This document shows positions 8,853 to 18,541 of a DNA stretch of 64,000 nt, one piece after another. The DNA is taken from positions 4,364,001 to 4,428,000 of the forward strand of contig NZ_CP046401.1 of assembly GCF_009762775.1 (NCBI RefSeq), given 5' to 3'. The first letter of the stretch is position 1. Each line of letters begins with the position of its first letter. The stretch comes from Maribellus comscasis. Lineage in GTDB: Bacteria; Bacteroidota; Bacteroidia; Bacteroidales; Prolixibacteraceae. Under the pieces are notes generated by a model. It did not search any database. It was not told the origin of the DNA and worked only from the letters and a program-made list of their open reading frames with translations. The translations under genes and the position numbers were made by a program.

Positions 8853-9332
8853 ATGAAAAAAAAGGTAGAAAGGCAACTTGAAATCAGAAAAATAATTTTG
8901 AATGGCAAGGTTCACAGCCAGGAGGAATTATTGATGCAGCTGAGAAAAAACGGCTTTGAATTAACGCAGGCAACATTGTCGCGTGATTTAAAAGTTTTGC
9001 AGGTTGCCAAAGTGCCACATCCTACTAAAGGATATATATATACCGTTCCGGGAGCAGAAAAGGAAGAGGTTTCAAGTGAAAGAAACCGTGTTAACTTTTT
9101 GGCTGACGGATTTAAAGATATTCAATTCTCAGGCAACCTGGCTGTAGTAAAAACATCACCCGGTTATGCCAACAGTATTGCCGCTGTGATTGACAAAGCC
9201 GAGCCCTGGGAGATTATCGGGACGGTTGCAGGAGACGATACAATTCTTCTTATTCAGAGAGAAGGAATTGCAAAAACAGATTTAGTAAATGCGTTAATAA
9301 ATGTAATGCCCAATTTGAGGGGCAAATTGTAA
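8853..9332 (+). CDS. argR: arginine repressor
   Basis: ArgR is an arginine-responsive hexameric DNA-binding protein. The 159 aa divide into a winged-helix N-terminal domain (1-70, with recognition element LSRDLKVL at 42-49) and a C-terminal oligomerisation and arginine-binding domain, with the signature GTVAGDDT at 123-130 whose aspartates contact arginine. It is the first gene of the arg-pro-his run and sits directly behind tandem ARG boxes, so it should repress itself and, by readthrough, the genes downstream. carAB diverges on the other side. The GNAT gene follows after 11 bases. Confidence 0.95.
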   Translation: MKKKVERQLEIRKIILNGKVHSQEELLMQLRKNGFELTQATLSRDLKVLQVAKVPHPTKGYIYTVPGAEKEEVSSERNRVNFLADGFKDIQFSGNLAVVKTSPGYANSIAAVIDKAEPWEIIGTVAGDDTILLIQREGIAKTDLVNALINVMPNLRGKL

Positions 9333-9343
9333 TATTTAATTTG

Positions 9344-10018
9344 ATGAAGGAATTAAACAATATCAGGGTAGAAGTTGCAAGTGAAAAACATATTAAATAT
9401 GTAGACCAGATAAATGATGCCATTGATGTAGCTTCAAAACACCGTGGAACAGGTATTGCACGCCGTTCTCCGGAATATTTAACTGCAAAAATAACAGATG
9501 GAAAAGCTATTTTGGCACTCGACGGTGATAGATTTGCCGGATTCTGTTATATAGAAACCTGGGGAAACAAAGGTTTTGTAGCCAATTCAGGATTAATTGT
9601 TGTGCCCGAATACAGAGGTTATGGACTGGCAAAAGCAATAAAACACAAAGCTTTTGAGCTTTCTAGAAAAAAATATCCGAATGCCAAAATCTTTGGCCTG
9701 ACCACTGGTTTGGCGGTGATGAAAATTAACCATGAGTTGGGATACCGCCCGGTTACTTTCTCGGAGCTGACCACTGATGACATGTTTTGGAACGGTTGTA
9801 AAGGGTGTGTGAATTACGATATTTTGATGCGTACGGAACGAACGAAATGTTTGTGTACCGGAATGCTGTATGATCCGGCGTGGGAAAATAAGGAAAAAGT
9901 AAACGGCAATGCGGTTAAAAAACGCAGTTTGATGGATATTATTCAGAAAATAAAACCTAAGGCAGGATTTAAAAAACAACTGGAAATCAACAATAACAAA
10001 GAAACAACCAAAGAGTAA
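9344..10018 (+). CDS. GNAT family acyltransferase, candidate N-succinylglutamate synthase
   Basis: A 224-aa Gcn5-related acyltransferase (the frame also opens at a TTG at 9341). The acyl-CoA site is the V-x-x-x-x-R-G-x-G-like stretch VVPEYRGYGLAKAI (about 87-100) after beta strand 4. The tail contains an unusual cysteine group: CKGC near 150-153 and CLC near 168-170, then a basic segment. It lies between argR and argG, 11 bases from argR, so it belongs to the arginine operon. The succinylated pathway needs an enzyme that acylates glutamate, and no argA or argJ is present; this gene is the natural candidate. That assignment is inference from context, not from specific residues. Confidence 0.7.
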   Translation: MKELNNIRVEVASEKHIKYVDQINDAIDVASKHRGTGIARRSPEYLTAKITDGKAILALDGDRFAGFCYIETWGNKGFVANSGLIVVPEYRGYGLAKAIKHKAFELSRKKYPNAKIFGLTTGLAVMKINHELGYRPVTFSELTTDDMFWNGCKGCVNYDILMRTERTKCLCTGMLYDPAWENKEKVNGNAVKKRSLMDIIQKIKPKAGFKKQLEINNNKETTKE

Positions 10019-10123
10019 CGGAGCGCTAATTAGTATAGATATTTTTTATACAGACAGCAAAATAAATGAATAGTTTTAAAATTGGATTTGGGCGTCTTCG
10101 TTGCTCTTTATAAGATATTTATC

Positions 10124-11317
10124 ATGAGTAAAAAACTGGTTTTAGCATTTAGCGGAGGTTTAGATACCTCTTTTTGTGTAAAATATTTAAAAGAAGAAAA
10201 AGGCTTTGAAGTTTACACCGCAATTGCAAATACAGGTGGTTTCTCTGACGGGGAACTAAAAAAGATTGAGGAAAAAGCATATAAACTTGGTGCAAAGGAA
10301 CATGTTACTCTCGATGTAACAGAAGAATACTATCAGAAATGTATTCGGTACATGGTTTACGGAAATATCCTCAGAAACAATACATACCCGATTTCTGTAA
10401 GTTCCGAACGTGTTTTTCAGGCCATTGCAACCATCGACTATGCAAAAAAAATCGGAGCCGCTTATATTGCACATGGTAGTACAGGTGCGGGTAATGATCA
10501 GGTTCGTTTTGATTTGACCTTTCAGGTTTTGGCACCGGAGATTGAGATCATCACACCTATCCGGGATTTAATGCTAAGTCGCCAGGAAGAAATTGATTTT
10601 TTGCAGAAGCACGGTGTGGAAGAAGATTTTATCAAAATGCAATATTCCATTAACCAGGGACTGTGGGGAACCAGTGTGGGAGGAAAAGAAACATTAACTT
10701 CTTCCAAAGGATTACCAAGTGAAGCTTATCCAAGTCAGCTCGAAAGCAGTGATGAAAAAGTAATTGAACTTGGTTTCGAAAAAGGCGAATTAAAAACCAT
10801 TGATGGAAAAACTTTTGAAAGCGGGCCCGGGGTCATTCAGGCTCTGGAAGAAATAGCATCAAAATATGCAATTGGGCGCGATATTCACGTTGGAGATACT
10901 ATCATTGGAATAAAAGGCCGTGTTGGTTTTGAGGCCGCCGCTCCGATGTTAATTATCAAAGCCCATCATTTACTGGAAAAACATACACTTACAAAATGGC
11001 AGATATATTGGAAGGAACAGCTTGCCAACTGGTACGGTATGTTTTTGCACGAAGCGTTATATCATGAACCAGTGATGCGCAATATGGAAACATTCCTTGA
11101 ATCAACACAGGAAAATGTTACCGGGAAAGTTTTTATAAAATTGAAACCATATCATTTCGAATTGCAGGGCATTGAGTCAGAACACGATTTAATGAATTCG
11201 GGATTTGGCGAGTACGGGGAGACTGTAAAAGCCTGGACTGGTGATGATATCAAAGGATTTACCAAAATATTATCCAATTCGTTAAAGATTTATAGTTCAG
11301 TAAACAAGAAAATATAA
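10124..11317 (+). CDS. argG: argininosuccinate synthase
   Basis: ArgG joins citrulline and aspartate with ATP to form argininosuccinate. The frame runs upstream to 10082, but the ATG at 10124 gives the usual N terminus MSKKLVLAFSGGLDTS, with the PP-loop SGGLDTS at 10-16; the product is 397 aa. A 105-base gap from the GNAT gene is larger than other gaps in the operon and contains an ARG-box half site (TGAAT at 10067-10071), so a secondary promoter is possible. argC follows after 7 bases. The partner lyase argH lies at 29.6 kb. Confidence 0.96.
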   Translation: MSKKLVLAFSGGLDTSFCVKYLKEEKGFEVYTAIANTGGFSDGELKKIEEKAYKLGAKEHVTLDVTEEYYQKCIRYMVYGNILRNNTYPISVSSERVFQAIATIDYAKKIGAAYIAHGSTGAGNDQVRFDLTFQVLAPEIEIITPIRDLMLSRQEEIDFLQKHGVEEDFIKMQYSINQGLWGTSVGGKETLTSSKGLPSEAYPSQLESSDEKVIELGFEKGELKTIDGKTFESGPGVIQALEEIASKYAIGRDIHVGDTIIGIKGRVGFEAAAPMLIIKAHHLLEKHTLTKWQIYWKEQLANWYGMFLHEALYHEPVMRNMETFLESTQENVTGKVFIKLKPYHFELQGIESEHDLMNSGFGEYGETVKAWTGDDIKGFTKILSNSLKIYSSVNKKI

Positions 11318-11324
11318 AAAACGG

Positions 11325-12293
11325 ATGATTAAAGTTGGAATTATTGGAGGAGCCGGTTACACTGCCGGAGAGTTGTTGCGAATTTTACTAAATCATCCTC
11401 AGGCAGAAGTTACATTTGTTCAGAGTTCCAGTAACGCCGGAAATTTGATTTCTGATGTGCATGTTGATTTATTAGGTGAAACGGATATTGAATTTACGGA
11501 AGAATTGCCTTTTTCAAAGGTCGATGTGATTTTTCTTTGTATGGGGCACGGCAAATCAAAAGAATTTATGGAAACAAATCAACTTCCGGATTCTTTAAAA
11601 GTTATTGATTTAAGCCATGATTTCAGATTAAAAAGAAAAGGTAATGATTTTGTTTACGGTTTGCCGGAACTCAACAGGGAAGAAATAAAAGTTGCAAAAA
11701 ATATAGCAAATCCGGGATGTTTTGCCACCGGAATTCAGTTGGCATTGTTACCGCTTGCCGCTGAAGGTTTGTTGAAGAATGGAGTGCACATTCAGGCCAT
11801 TACCGGTTCAACAGGTGCAGGCCAAAAACCAACAGAAACATCGCATTTTAGTTGGCGAAATAACAATCTTTCTGCATATAAAATTATGGAGCATCAGCAC
11901 GAAGGCGAGATTTTACAAAGTTTAAAACAATTGCAGCCTTCATTTGCCAATGATTTTAATTTTGTTCCGATTCGGGGAAATCACACCCGTGGGATTTTTG
12001 TTGCCGCCTATACCCGGTTTGATGGCTCGGAGGAAGAAGCAAAAAAAATATATCAGGACTTTTACAACGAACATCCGTTTGTATTTGTAAGCCATGAAAA
12101 TCCCGGAATGAAACAGGTGGTTAACACCAACAAGGGAGTTATCTATTTGGAAAAACATAATAATAAATTGGTAATAATTAGTTTAACCGACAACCTGATA
12201 AAAGGAGCTTCCGGTCAGGCAGTTCAGAATATGAATTTGATGTTTGGACTGGATGAAAGAACAGGATTGAATTTAAAACCCGTTGCATTTTAG
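11325..12293 (+). CDS. argC: N-acyl-glutamyl-phosphate reductase
   Basis: ArgC reduces N-acyl-glutamyl phosphate to the semialdehyde with NADPH; here the acyl group is probably succinyl, judging from the carbamoyltransferase downstream. The 322-aa enzyme has the dinucleotide-binding GIIGGAGYTAGEL at 5-17 and the catalytic cysteine C132 in ANPGCFATG. The second catalytic-domain signature GAGQKPTETSHF lies near 165-176. It is tightly packed with argG (7 bases) and argD (2 bases). Confidence 0.95.
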   Translation: MIKVGIIGGAGYTAGELLRILLNHPQAEVTFVQSSSNAGNLISDVHVDLLGETDIEFTEELPFSKVDVIFLCMGHGKSKEFMETNQLPDSLKVIDLSHDFRLKRKGNDFVYGLPELNREEIKVAKNIANPGCFATGIQLALLPLAAEGLLKNGVHIQAITGSTGAGQKPTETSHFSWRNNNLSAYKIMEHQHEGEILQSLKQLQPSFANDFNFVPIRGNHTRGIFVAAYTRFDGSEEEAKKIYQDFYNEHPFVFVSHENPGMKQVVNTNKGVIYLEKHNNKLVIISLTDNLIKGASGQAVQNMNLMFGLDERTGLNLKPVAF

Positions 12294-12295
12294 TT

Positions 12296-13447
12296 ATGAA
12301 TTTATTTGATGTATATCCGCTTTTTAATATTACCCCGGTAAAAGCAGAAGGATGCTATGTCTGGGATTCTGAAGGGAAAAAATATCTCGATTTGTATGGC
12401 GGTCATGCTGTAATTTCAATCGGACACAGTCATCCGCATTATGTTGAAAAAATTTCCAGCCAGCTTTCACAAATTGGTTTTTATTCCAACTCTGTTCAAA
12501 ATCCTTTACAAAAGGAGTTGGCTGAAAAACTGGGAGAAGCCTCAGGATACCCTGATTATCAGCTTTTCCTTTGTAATTCAGGTGCAGAAGCCAATGAAAA
12601 TGCAATAAAACTGGCTTCGTTTGTTACAGGCAAAAAGAAATTTATCAGCTTTAAAAAAGGATTTCACGGGCGTACTTCCGCCGCAGTTGCATTAACCGAC
12701 AATCCAAAAATTGTGGCTCCTGTAAATGAAACTGAAAATGCGATTATACTTCCGTTTAACGACATTCAGGCTGTAAAAACAGAACTGGAAAAAGGGGGAG
12801 TTGCCGCCGTTTTAGTGGAAGGAATACAGGGCATTGGTGGAATTCATGTACCCGGAAAACATTTTTTGGAAGAGCTGGGGCAACTATCAAAGAAATATGA
12901 GTTTCTGCTTATTCTGGATGAAATTCAGTCGGGCTACGGACGAAGCGGTAAGTTTTTTGCCCATCAGTATTTTGATGTTCACCCCGATATTATTACCACA
13001 GCCAAAGGAATGGGAAATGGCTTCCCGATTGGTGGAGTGATGATTCATCCTGATATTAAGCCCTGGTATGGAATGCTTGGAACTACATTTGGGGGAAATC
13101 ATCTGGCTTGTGCTGCTGCCATTGCCGTATTGGATGTAATGAAGTCAGAAGAGCTTGTCCGGAATGCTATGGAAGTTGGAGAGTATTTGATAGACAGTCT
13201 TTCTCAATGGGATTTTGGGTTTGAAATCAGAGGGAAAGGTTTGATGATAGGTCTGGAATTCAAACAGGCAATAAAAGAAATCAGAAGCAAACTATTGTTT
13301 GAAAAAGGAATGTTTACCGGAGTTTCCGGTCAGAATATAATAAGGTTGTTGCCGCCTTTAAGTTTAAGTGTTTCAGAAGCAAATGATTTTTTAAACGCTT
13401 TTAAAAAGGTATTGACTGACACTTCTGTGTCGATGGTTGAAAAATAG
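12296..13447 (+). CDS. argD: N-acylornithine aminotransferase (class III)
   Basis: A PLP aminotransferase that converts N-acylglutamate semialdehyde to N-acylornithine. In 383 aa the PLP lysine is K237 (TTAKGMGNGFPIGG), the pyridine-ring aspartate lies in LDEIQSGYGR (207-216) and NSGAEANE (94-101) binds the cofactor phosphate. It begins 2 bases after argC, so translation is probably coupled. Family members act on acetyl- or succinylornithine and sometimes on succinyldiaminopimelate; the operon and the succinyl-specific carbamoyltransferase make N-succinylornithine the best guess. Confidence 0.93.
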   Translation: MNLFDVYPLFNITPVKAEGCYVWDSEGKKYLDLYGGHAVISIGHSHPHYVEKISSQLSQIGFYSNSVQNPLQKELAEKLGEASGYPDYQLFLCNSGAEANENAIKLASFVTGKKKFISFKKGFHGRTSAAVALTDNPKIVAPVNETENAIILPFNDIQAVKTELEKGGVAAVLVEGIQGIGGIHVPGKHFLEELGQLSKKYEFLLILDEIQSGYGRSGKFFAHQYFDVHPDIITTAKGMGNGFPIGGVMIHPDIKPWYGMLGTTFGGNHLACAAAIAVLDVMKSEELVRNAMEVGEYLIDSLSQWDFGFEIRGKGLMIGLEFKQAIKEIRSKLLFEKGMFTGVSGQNIIRLLPPLSLSVSEANDFLNAFKKVLTDTSVSMVEK

Positions 13448-13480
13448 TTTTCAGCCATAACCATTTTGTAACTTAGTATA

Positions 13481-14284
13481 ATGGAAAATAAAAAAATAGG
13501 AATTATAGGTACCGGTAATATGGGTGGAGCAATTGCTGTTGGGCTCGTTAAATCAGGCTTTATCAGCGCTTCGGATATTTTTGTTTTCGATCCAAAAGAA
13601 AAAAATCTCAATGAAATGAGGGAGATGGGGGTTACTGCATGCAAAAATAACAAAGAGGTGGTTCAAAATGCCGGAGTATTTATTGTTGCTGTAAAACCGT
13701 ATCATATAGAAGGTGTGGTTAATGAGATAAAACCAGCGCTGACTTCAGATAAAATTTTTATTTCAATCGTAGCCGGAGTTGGTATTGAAGAGCTTACAAA
13801 AATGGCCGGTGAAAATATTTCTATTTTCCGTGTAATGCCTAACACTGCAATTGCGTTACAGGAGTCGCTGACCTGTATTTCGACCAATGGAAACAAAACT
13901 GAAGACAAAGATTTTGTGATAGAGTTGTTTGATAAGTTAGGCAAAACCGTTGAAATACCAGAGGAATTGATGGCAGCAGCTACCGTGCTTTCATCCTGTG
14001 GAATAGCATATGCCTTACGGTATATCAGGGCGGCAATGCAGGGCGGAATTGAAATTGGTTTTGGTGCCGATATGGCGCAGTTTATAACTGCACAAACAGT
14101 AAAGGGCGCAACAGAATTGATACTGCAAACGGGGCATCATCCGGAACGCGAAATCGATAAGGTAACCACTCCAAGAGGAGTCACCATAACCGGTCTAAAC
14201 GAAATGGAACATAAAGGATTCAGTTCCTCATTAATTCAGGGGGTTCTTGCATCTTATAAAAAAATTGATAATTCAGGGAAGTAG
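13481..14284 (+). CDS. proC: pyrroline-5-carboxylate reductase
   Basis: ProC performs the last step of proline synthesis, reducing pyrroline-5-carboxylate with NAD(P)H. The 267-aa protein has the Rossmann motif GIIGTGNMGGA (7-17) and the family signature near 226-247 (REIDKVTTPRGVTITGLNEM). It opens the proC-proB-proA block inside the arginine operon, 33 bases after argD and 7 bases before proB. Grouping with arginine genes makes sense because both pathways start from glutamate. Confidence 0.95.
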   Translation: MENKKIGIIGTGNMGGAIAVGLVKSGFISASDIFVFDPKEKNLNEMREMGVTACKNNKEVVQNAGVFIVAVKPYHIEGVVNEIKPALTSDKIFISIVAGVGIEELTKMAGENISIFRVMPNTAIALQESLTCISTNGNKTEDKDFVIELFDKLGKTVEIPEELMAAATVLSSCGIAYALRYIRAAMQGGIEIGFGADMAQFITAQTVKGATELILQTGHHPEREIDKVTTPRGVTITGLNEMEHKGFSSSLIQGVLASYKKIDNSGK

Positions 14285-14291
14285 TTTTTAA

Positions 14292-15386
14292 ATGCAGTTT
14301 CGTTACAAAAAAATAACGGTTAAAATAGGTAGTAATGTCCTGGCGAAAGCTGACGGAACATTAAATGTGGCGCGTATTGCACATTTGGTAGATCAGATTG
14401 CCTTTCTTCAAAAAAGTGGGGTAGAAGTGGTGTTGGTTTCGTCGGGGGCAGTTGCTGCGGGAAGAGCAGTGCTGGAACCTGTAAAAAGAACGGATGCCGT
14501 ATCGCAACGTCAATTGTGGGCTGCTTTGGGACAGGTGAAGCTCATAAGTCGTTATTCTGATTTTTTTAGCGAACATGGTTTGGTGTGTGCTCAGGTTTTA
14601 ACAACCAAGGAAAATTTTTCCGACCGCGGGCATTATCTCAATATGAAAAACTGTATCACTACATTGTTGGAAAATAAGGTGATTCCGATAGTAAATGAAA
14701 ATGATACCATATCAGTTACCGAATTGATGTTTACAGACAATGATGAACTCTCGGGCTTAATTGCATCAATGGTAAACTCGGAAGCTCTGGTTATTCTTTC
14801 CAATGTGAACGGAGTTTATAATACGCATCCACAAAATGAAAATGCTGAATTAATTCATCAGATTGACCGGGAGGAGGTGGATTTGAAAGGAAGTGCTGTG
14901 GAGCGACAATCAACCTTTGGCCGCGGAGGAATGCTTACAAAACTTCGTATCGCCCAAAAGGTTGCAGGCGATGGAATCGGGGTTCATGTAGCTAACGGAA
15001 CCACTGAAAATGTGTTGATTGACCTGCTTGACAAAGACAAGGAATTTGAACATACCTATTTTGTACCAAATAAAAAATCATCGAGTGGAGTAAAAAAATG
15101 GATTGGATATTCCGATGATTTTGCTAAAGGACAGGTGGTTATCAACCAGGGAGCAATAAAAGCACTGAATTCGGAAAAGGCAGTTAGCTTGTTGCCGGTA
15201 GGTGTAGTTAAAACGATAAGTGATTTTAAAAAAGGAGATTTAATAAAAATCGTTGATGAGACCGGAGCTGTTGTTGGAGTAGGTAAGGCACAGTACGGTT
15301 CCGATAAAATGAAACAGGAAATGGATTCTGAAAAACAGAAACCATTGGTTCATTACGATTATTTATATATGGAAAATAAAAAATAG
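14292..15386 (+). CDS. proB: glutamate 5-kinase with PUA domain
   Basis: ProB phosphorylates glutamate in the first step of proline synthesis. The 364-aa protein has an amino-acid-kinase domain (about 5-250; ITVKIGSNVLAK near the start, SSGAVAAGR at 54-62, NENDTIS near 135-141, GRGGMLTKL near 214-222) and a C-terminal PUA domain (about 275-350), the same layout as E. coli ProB, which is feedback-inhibited by proline. It follows proC by 7 bases. A 155-base gap with palindromic elements separates it from proA. Confidence 0.95.
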   Translation: MQFRYKKITVKIGSNVLAKADGTLNVARIAHLVDQIAFLQKSGVEVVLVSSGAVAAGRAVLEPVKRTDAVSQRQLWAALGQVKLISRYSDFFSEHGLVCAQVLTTKENFSDRGHYLNMKNCITTLLENKVIPIVNENDTISVTELMFTDNDELSGLIASMVNSEALVILSNVNGVYNTHPQNENAELIHQIDREEVDLKGSAVERQSTFGRGGMLTKLRIAQKVAGDGIGVHVANGTTENVLIDLLDKDKEFEHTYFVPNKKSSSGVKKWIGYSDDFAKGQVVINQGAIKALNSEKAVSLLPVGVVKTISDFKKGDLIKIVDETGAVVGVGKAQYGSDKMKQEMDSEKQKPLVHYDYLYMENKK

Positions 15387-15440
15387 CTCAGGATATACTA
15401 CCCTTTCTACCCTTTTTTATGCCTTAATTTGAACTTATTC

Positions 15441-15520
15441 TGAGCTCCCTCTCCCTCCCCCGGGAGAGGGTTTTAAAACGAAAATCCTCTCTTTTCCCAA
15501 ATGGGAGAATAAAAGGAGAG
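15441..15520 (+). repeat. two GC-rich intergenic palindromes between proB and proA
   Basis: The first palindrome pairs CCCTCTCCC (15447-15455) with GGGAGAGGG (15462-15470) around a C-rich 6-nt loop and is followed by TTTT. The second (15487-15520) is a degenerate version: CTCTCTTTT..CCC AAAT GGG..AAAAGGAGAG. Together they fill the only large gap in the pro block and could act as a partial terminator or mRNA stabiliser. A related pair lies between hisA and hisF. Confidence 0.6.
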
Positions 15521-15541
15521 AAAATATAAATTGCAGTAAAA

Positions 15542-16792
15542 ATGAAGATAGAAAAACAACTTCAGCAGGTTTTACAAGCTTCACGAAAATTAAACCTTGT
15601 GGAGAATGAAACGATCAGTCGTGTTTTGCTGAAATTGGCAGATGAGGCGGAGAGACAAACCGATTTTATTCTTTCTGAAAATAAGAAGGATTTGGAGAGG
15701 ATGGATCCGCAAGATTCAAAATACGACAGGCTGAAGTTAACCGTGGATAGAATAAAGGGAATTGCTTCTGATATGCGGAATGTAGCCGGTTTGGAAAGTC
15801 CTGTGGGGAAAATTTTAAAGAAAACCATGCGCCCTAATGGGTTAAAAATCAGTAAGGTTACTGTCCCGTTTGGTGTAATCGGAATTATTTACGAAGCGAG
15901 GCCTAATGTTACGTTTGATGTGTTTGCACTTTGTCTGAAGTCGGGAAATGCCTGTGTTTTGAAAGGTGGCAGCGATGCCATTTATTCCAACCAGGCCATT
16001 GTGTCCATTATTCAGGATGTTTTAATAAAATCGGATATTGATGAGAACACTGTCGCATTGCTTCCTGCAGGTCGGGAAGAAACAAACGAAATGCTGAAGG
16101 CACATGGTTATATTGATTTAATTATTCCACGTGGCAGTCAGGGCTTGATAAATTATGTGCGCGAAAATGCTACCATTCCGGTAATTGAAACCGGTGCCGG
16201 CATTTGTCACACTTATTTTGATGAGTTTGGCGACGCAGAAAAAGGAACTGAGATTATTTTCAATGCAAAAACGCGTCGCCCCTCGGTTTGTAACGCACTC
16301 GACTGTCTTGTGATTCATGAAAGTCGTTTGGCTGACCTGCCTGATTTTGGTAAAAAACTTTCAGAAAGCAGCGTTGTAATTTATGCTGATGAAAAATCAT
16401 ATGAAGTTCTAAAAGACACTTATCCCCGGGAATTACTTTTCCCGGCAACAGAAGAATCTTTCGGTACTGAGTTTCTGTCTCTGAAAATGTCAGTAAAAAC
16501 AGTTGCCTCTTTTGAGGAAGCCGTTGGTCAGATTAACAAAAAATCGTCGAAACACAGCGAGGCAATTATAACCGAAAATGGCGAACGAATTGAAAACTTT
16601 AGAAAAATGATTGATGCTTCGTCTGTTTATTCGAATGTTTCCACTGCTTTTACCGATGGTGCCCAGTTTGGTCTGGGAGCAGAAATAGGAATCAGTACCC
16701 AAAAATTACATGCCCGGGGGCCAATGGCTTTGGAGGAATTAACCAGCTACAAATGGATTATTGAAGGCGAAGGGCAGGTAAGGCCAGAATAG
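15542..16792 (+). CDS. proA: gamma-glutamyl phosphate reductase
   Basis: ProA reduces glutamyl-5-phosphate to glutamate-5-semialdehyde with NADPH, acting with ProB. The 416-aa aldehyde-dehydrogenase-like enzyme has the catalytic cysteine C250 in RPSVCNALD, the conserved substrate segment [10 protein letters not shown] (117-126) and the LKGGSDAI cofactor loop (140-147). It is followed 29 bases later by argF'. Confidence 0.96.
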   Translation: MKIEKQLQQVLQASRKLNLVENETISRVLLKLADEAERQTDFILSENKKDLERMDPQDSKYDRLKLTVDRIKGIASDMRNVAGLESPVGKILKKTMRPNGLKISKVTVPFGVIGIIYEARPNVTFDVFALCLKSGNACVLKGGSDAIYSNQAIVSIIQDVLIKSDIDENTVALLPAGREETNEMLKAHGYIDLIIPRGSQGLINYVRENATIPVIETGAGICHTYFDEFGDAEKGTEIIFNAKTRRPSVCNALDCLVIHESRLADLPDFGKKLSESSVVIYADEKSYEVLKDTYPRELLFPATEESFGTEFLSLKMSVKTVASFEEAVGQINKKSSKHSEAIITENGERIENFRKMIDASSVYSNVSTAFTDGAQFGLGAEIGISTQKLHARGPMALEELTSYKWIIEGEGQVRPE

Positions 16793-16821
16793 AAAACCAA
16801 AAGTCAATAAAATAAAAACCA

Positions 16822-17769
16822 ATGAAAAATTTTATATCAGTAAAAGATATTCCAAGCCTGCAATATGCTCTTGATGTTGCATTCGATGTAAAGGAGAACC
16901 CTTTTGCATACCAACATCTTGGGAAAAATAAAACGATGGTTCTGATTTTTTTTAACTCCAGTTTACGTACCCGGTTGAGCACGCAAAAAGCTGCTATGAA
17001 CATGGGAATGAATACTATGGTTTTAAATGTAAATGAAGACGGATGGCAATTGGAATCGGATTTGGGTGTGGTAATGGATGGAGATAAGCCGGAACATTTG
17101 CTGGAAGCGATTCCTGTGATTGGTCAGTATTGCGATGTAATAGGAGTACGTTCGTTTGCCCGGTTTCAAAATAAAGAGGACGACTATTCAGAAAAGATAA
17201 TTAGCCAGTTTGTTGAATATGCCGGAGTGCCGGTGGTAAGTATGGAAGGCGCGACCCGGCATCCGCTGCAAAGTTATGCCGATTTGGTGACCATCGAGGA
17301 GTTCAAACAAAAAGAACGTCCAAAAGTTGTCCTGACATGGGCACCGCATCCTCGCGCTTTGCCGCAGGCTGTGGCTAATTCGTTTGTGGAATGGATGCGC
17401 GAAACAGATTACGAACTTGTGGTTACACATCCGGAAGGTTATGAGCTGGCTCCCGATTTTATCGGAAACGTAAAGGTGGAATACAACCAAAAAAAGGCAT
17501 TTGAAGAAGCTGATTTTATTTATGCAAAAAATTGGGCTTCCTACTCAAGCTACGGACAAATTCTTTCAAAAGATCTTAGCTGGACAGTGAACGAAGAAAA
17601 AATGGCACTGACAAACAATGCTAAATTTATGCACTGTCTTCCTGTACGGCGAAATGTGGTTGTAACTGATGGTGTTATAGACAGTAAAAATTCTATCGTG
17701 GTTCCGCAGGCTGCTAATCGCGAAGTGACGGCACAGGCAGTTTTAAAAATGATTTTGGAAGAATTGTAA
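16822..17769 (+). CDS. argF': N-succinylornithine carbamoyltransferase
   Basis: This enzyme carbamoylates N-succinyl-L-ornithine to N-succinylcitrulline, replacing ordinary ornithine carbamoyltransferase in Bacteroidota. The 315-aa protein carries the carbamoyl-phosphate motif as SSLRTRLS (46-53), the HPLQ-containing segment [12 protein letters not shown] and the C-terminal HCLPVRR. Residue 90 is proline (GDKPEH); published work on the B. fragilis enzyme showed that P90 gives succinyl preference whereas glutamate at the equivalent site gives acetyl preference. It sits between proA (29 bases) and hisA (35 bases). Carbamoyl phosphate would come from carAB at the other end of the cluster. Confidence 0.95.
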   Translation: MKNFISVKDIPSLQYALDVAFDVKENPFAYQHLGKNKTMVLIFFNSSLRTRLSTQKAAMNMGMNTMVLNVNEDGWQLESDLGVVMDGDKPEHLLEAIPVIGQYCDVIGVRSFARFQNKEDDYSEKIISQFVEYAGVPVVSMEGATRHPLQSYADLVTIEEFKQKERPKVVLTWAPHPRALPQAVANSFVEWMRETDYELVVTHPEGYELAPDFIGNVKVEYNQKKAFEEADFIYAKNWASYSSYGQILSKDLSWTVNEEKMALTNNAKFMHCLPVRRNVVVTDGVIDSKNSIVVPQAANREVTAQAVLKMILEEL

Positions 17770-17786
17770 ATAAACTTGCATCTTTG
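17754..17786 (+). promoter_or_regulatory. possible internal promoter for hisA-hisF-hisIE
   Basis: TTTG at 17754-17757 inside the end of argF' is followed 21 bases later by CATCTTTG (17779-17786), one mismatch from the TAnnTTTG -7 consensus. hisA starts 18 bases further on. It would let the histidine genes be expressed when the arginine operon is repressed. Confidence 0.4.
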
Positions 17787-17804
17787 TGCCCTGGAAGGAA
17801 AAGA

Positions 17805-18539
17805 ATGAGGAAAAAGATAGAAATAATTCCTGCGATTGATATTATCGAAGGGAAATGTGTTCGGCTTTCGCAGGGAGATTACAGTCGGAAAAAAGTATAC
17901 AATGAAAATCCGCTGGAAGTTGCCAAAATGTTTGAAAATGCCGGGATTCGTCGTATTCACCTGGTCGATTTGGATGGTGCCAAAGCAAAACATATTGTAA
18001 ACTACAAAGTGCTCGAAACCATTGCAACAAAAACAGAGCTTGTAATTGATTTTGGAGGTGGGTTAAAATCTGATAACGATTTAAAAATCGCTTTTAATTC
18101 AGGGGCGGCAATGGTTACCGGAGGAAGTATTGCGGTGAAGGAAAAGGAGACTTTTTTACTGTGGCTTGAAAATTATGGCAAAGAAAAAATTATACTGGGC
18201 GCCGATGCAAAGGATGGAAAAATAGCTGTAAGTGGCTGGCTGGAGGCAACTGAACTTTCTGTAATTGATTTTATTGAAGGTTTTAGTAAAAAGGGGGTTG
18301 AAAAAGTAATTTCAACCGATATCAGTCGCGACGGAATGCTTTCCGGCCCTTCGTTTGATTTGTATCATGAAATTATGAACTTGCTTCCGGATGTGGAAAT
18401 AATTGCCAGTGGTGGAATTGCAACAATGGATGACATATTAAAATTAGATGAAATGGGTGTGCCGGGTGTAATTACCGGGAAGGCAATTTATGAGAATAAA
18501 ATATCTTTGAAAGAAATTGAAAATTTTATAAGCTCATAA
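17805..18539 (+). CDS. hisA: ProFAR isomerase (HisA)
   Basis: HisA isomerises ProFAR to PRFAR in histidine synthesis. The ATG at 17805 (preceded by an AAGGAA-type ribosome site) gives 244 aa; a longer frame from a TTG at 17784 is less likely. The (beta/alpha)8 barrel shows its duplicated phosphate sites ([11 protein letters not shown] and [10 protein letters not shown]) and the two catalytic aspartates: D12 in PAIDIIEGK and the one in TDISRDGML. It follows argF' by 35 bases. The sequence resembles HisA, not HisF, in the N-terminal [14 protein letters not shown]. Confidence 0.95.
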   Translation: MRKKIEIIPAIDIIEGKCVRLSQGDYSRKKVYNENPLEVAKMFENAGIRRIHLVDLDGAKAKHIVNYKVLETIATKTELVIDFGGGLKSDNDLKIAFNSGAAMVTGGSIAVKEKETFLLWLENYGKEKIILGADAKDGKIAVSGWLEATELSVIDFIEGFSKKGVEKVISTDISRDGMLSGPSFDLYHEIMNLLPDVEIIASGGIATMDDILKLDEMGVPGVITGKAIYENKISLKEIENFISS

Positions 18540-18541
18540 TC

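Noticed and set aside
10082..10123. Longer argG start
   Set aside because: The extra 14 residues are not part of the family; the ATG at 10124 gives the standard N terminus.
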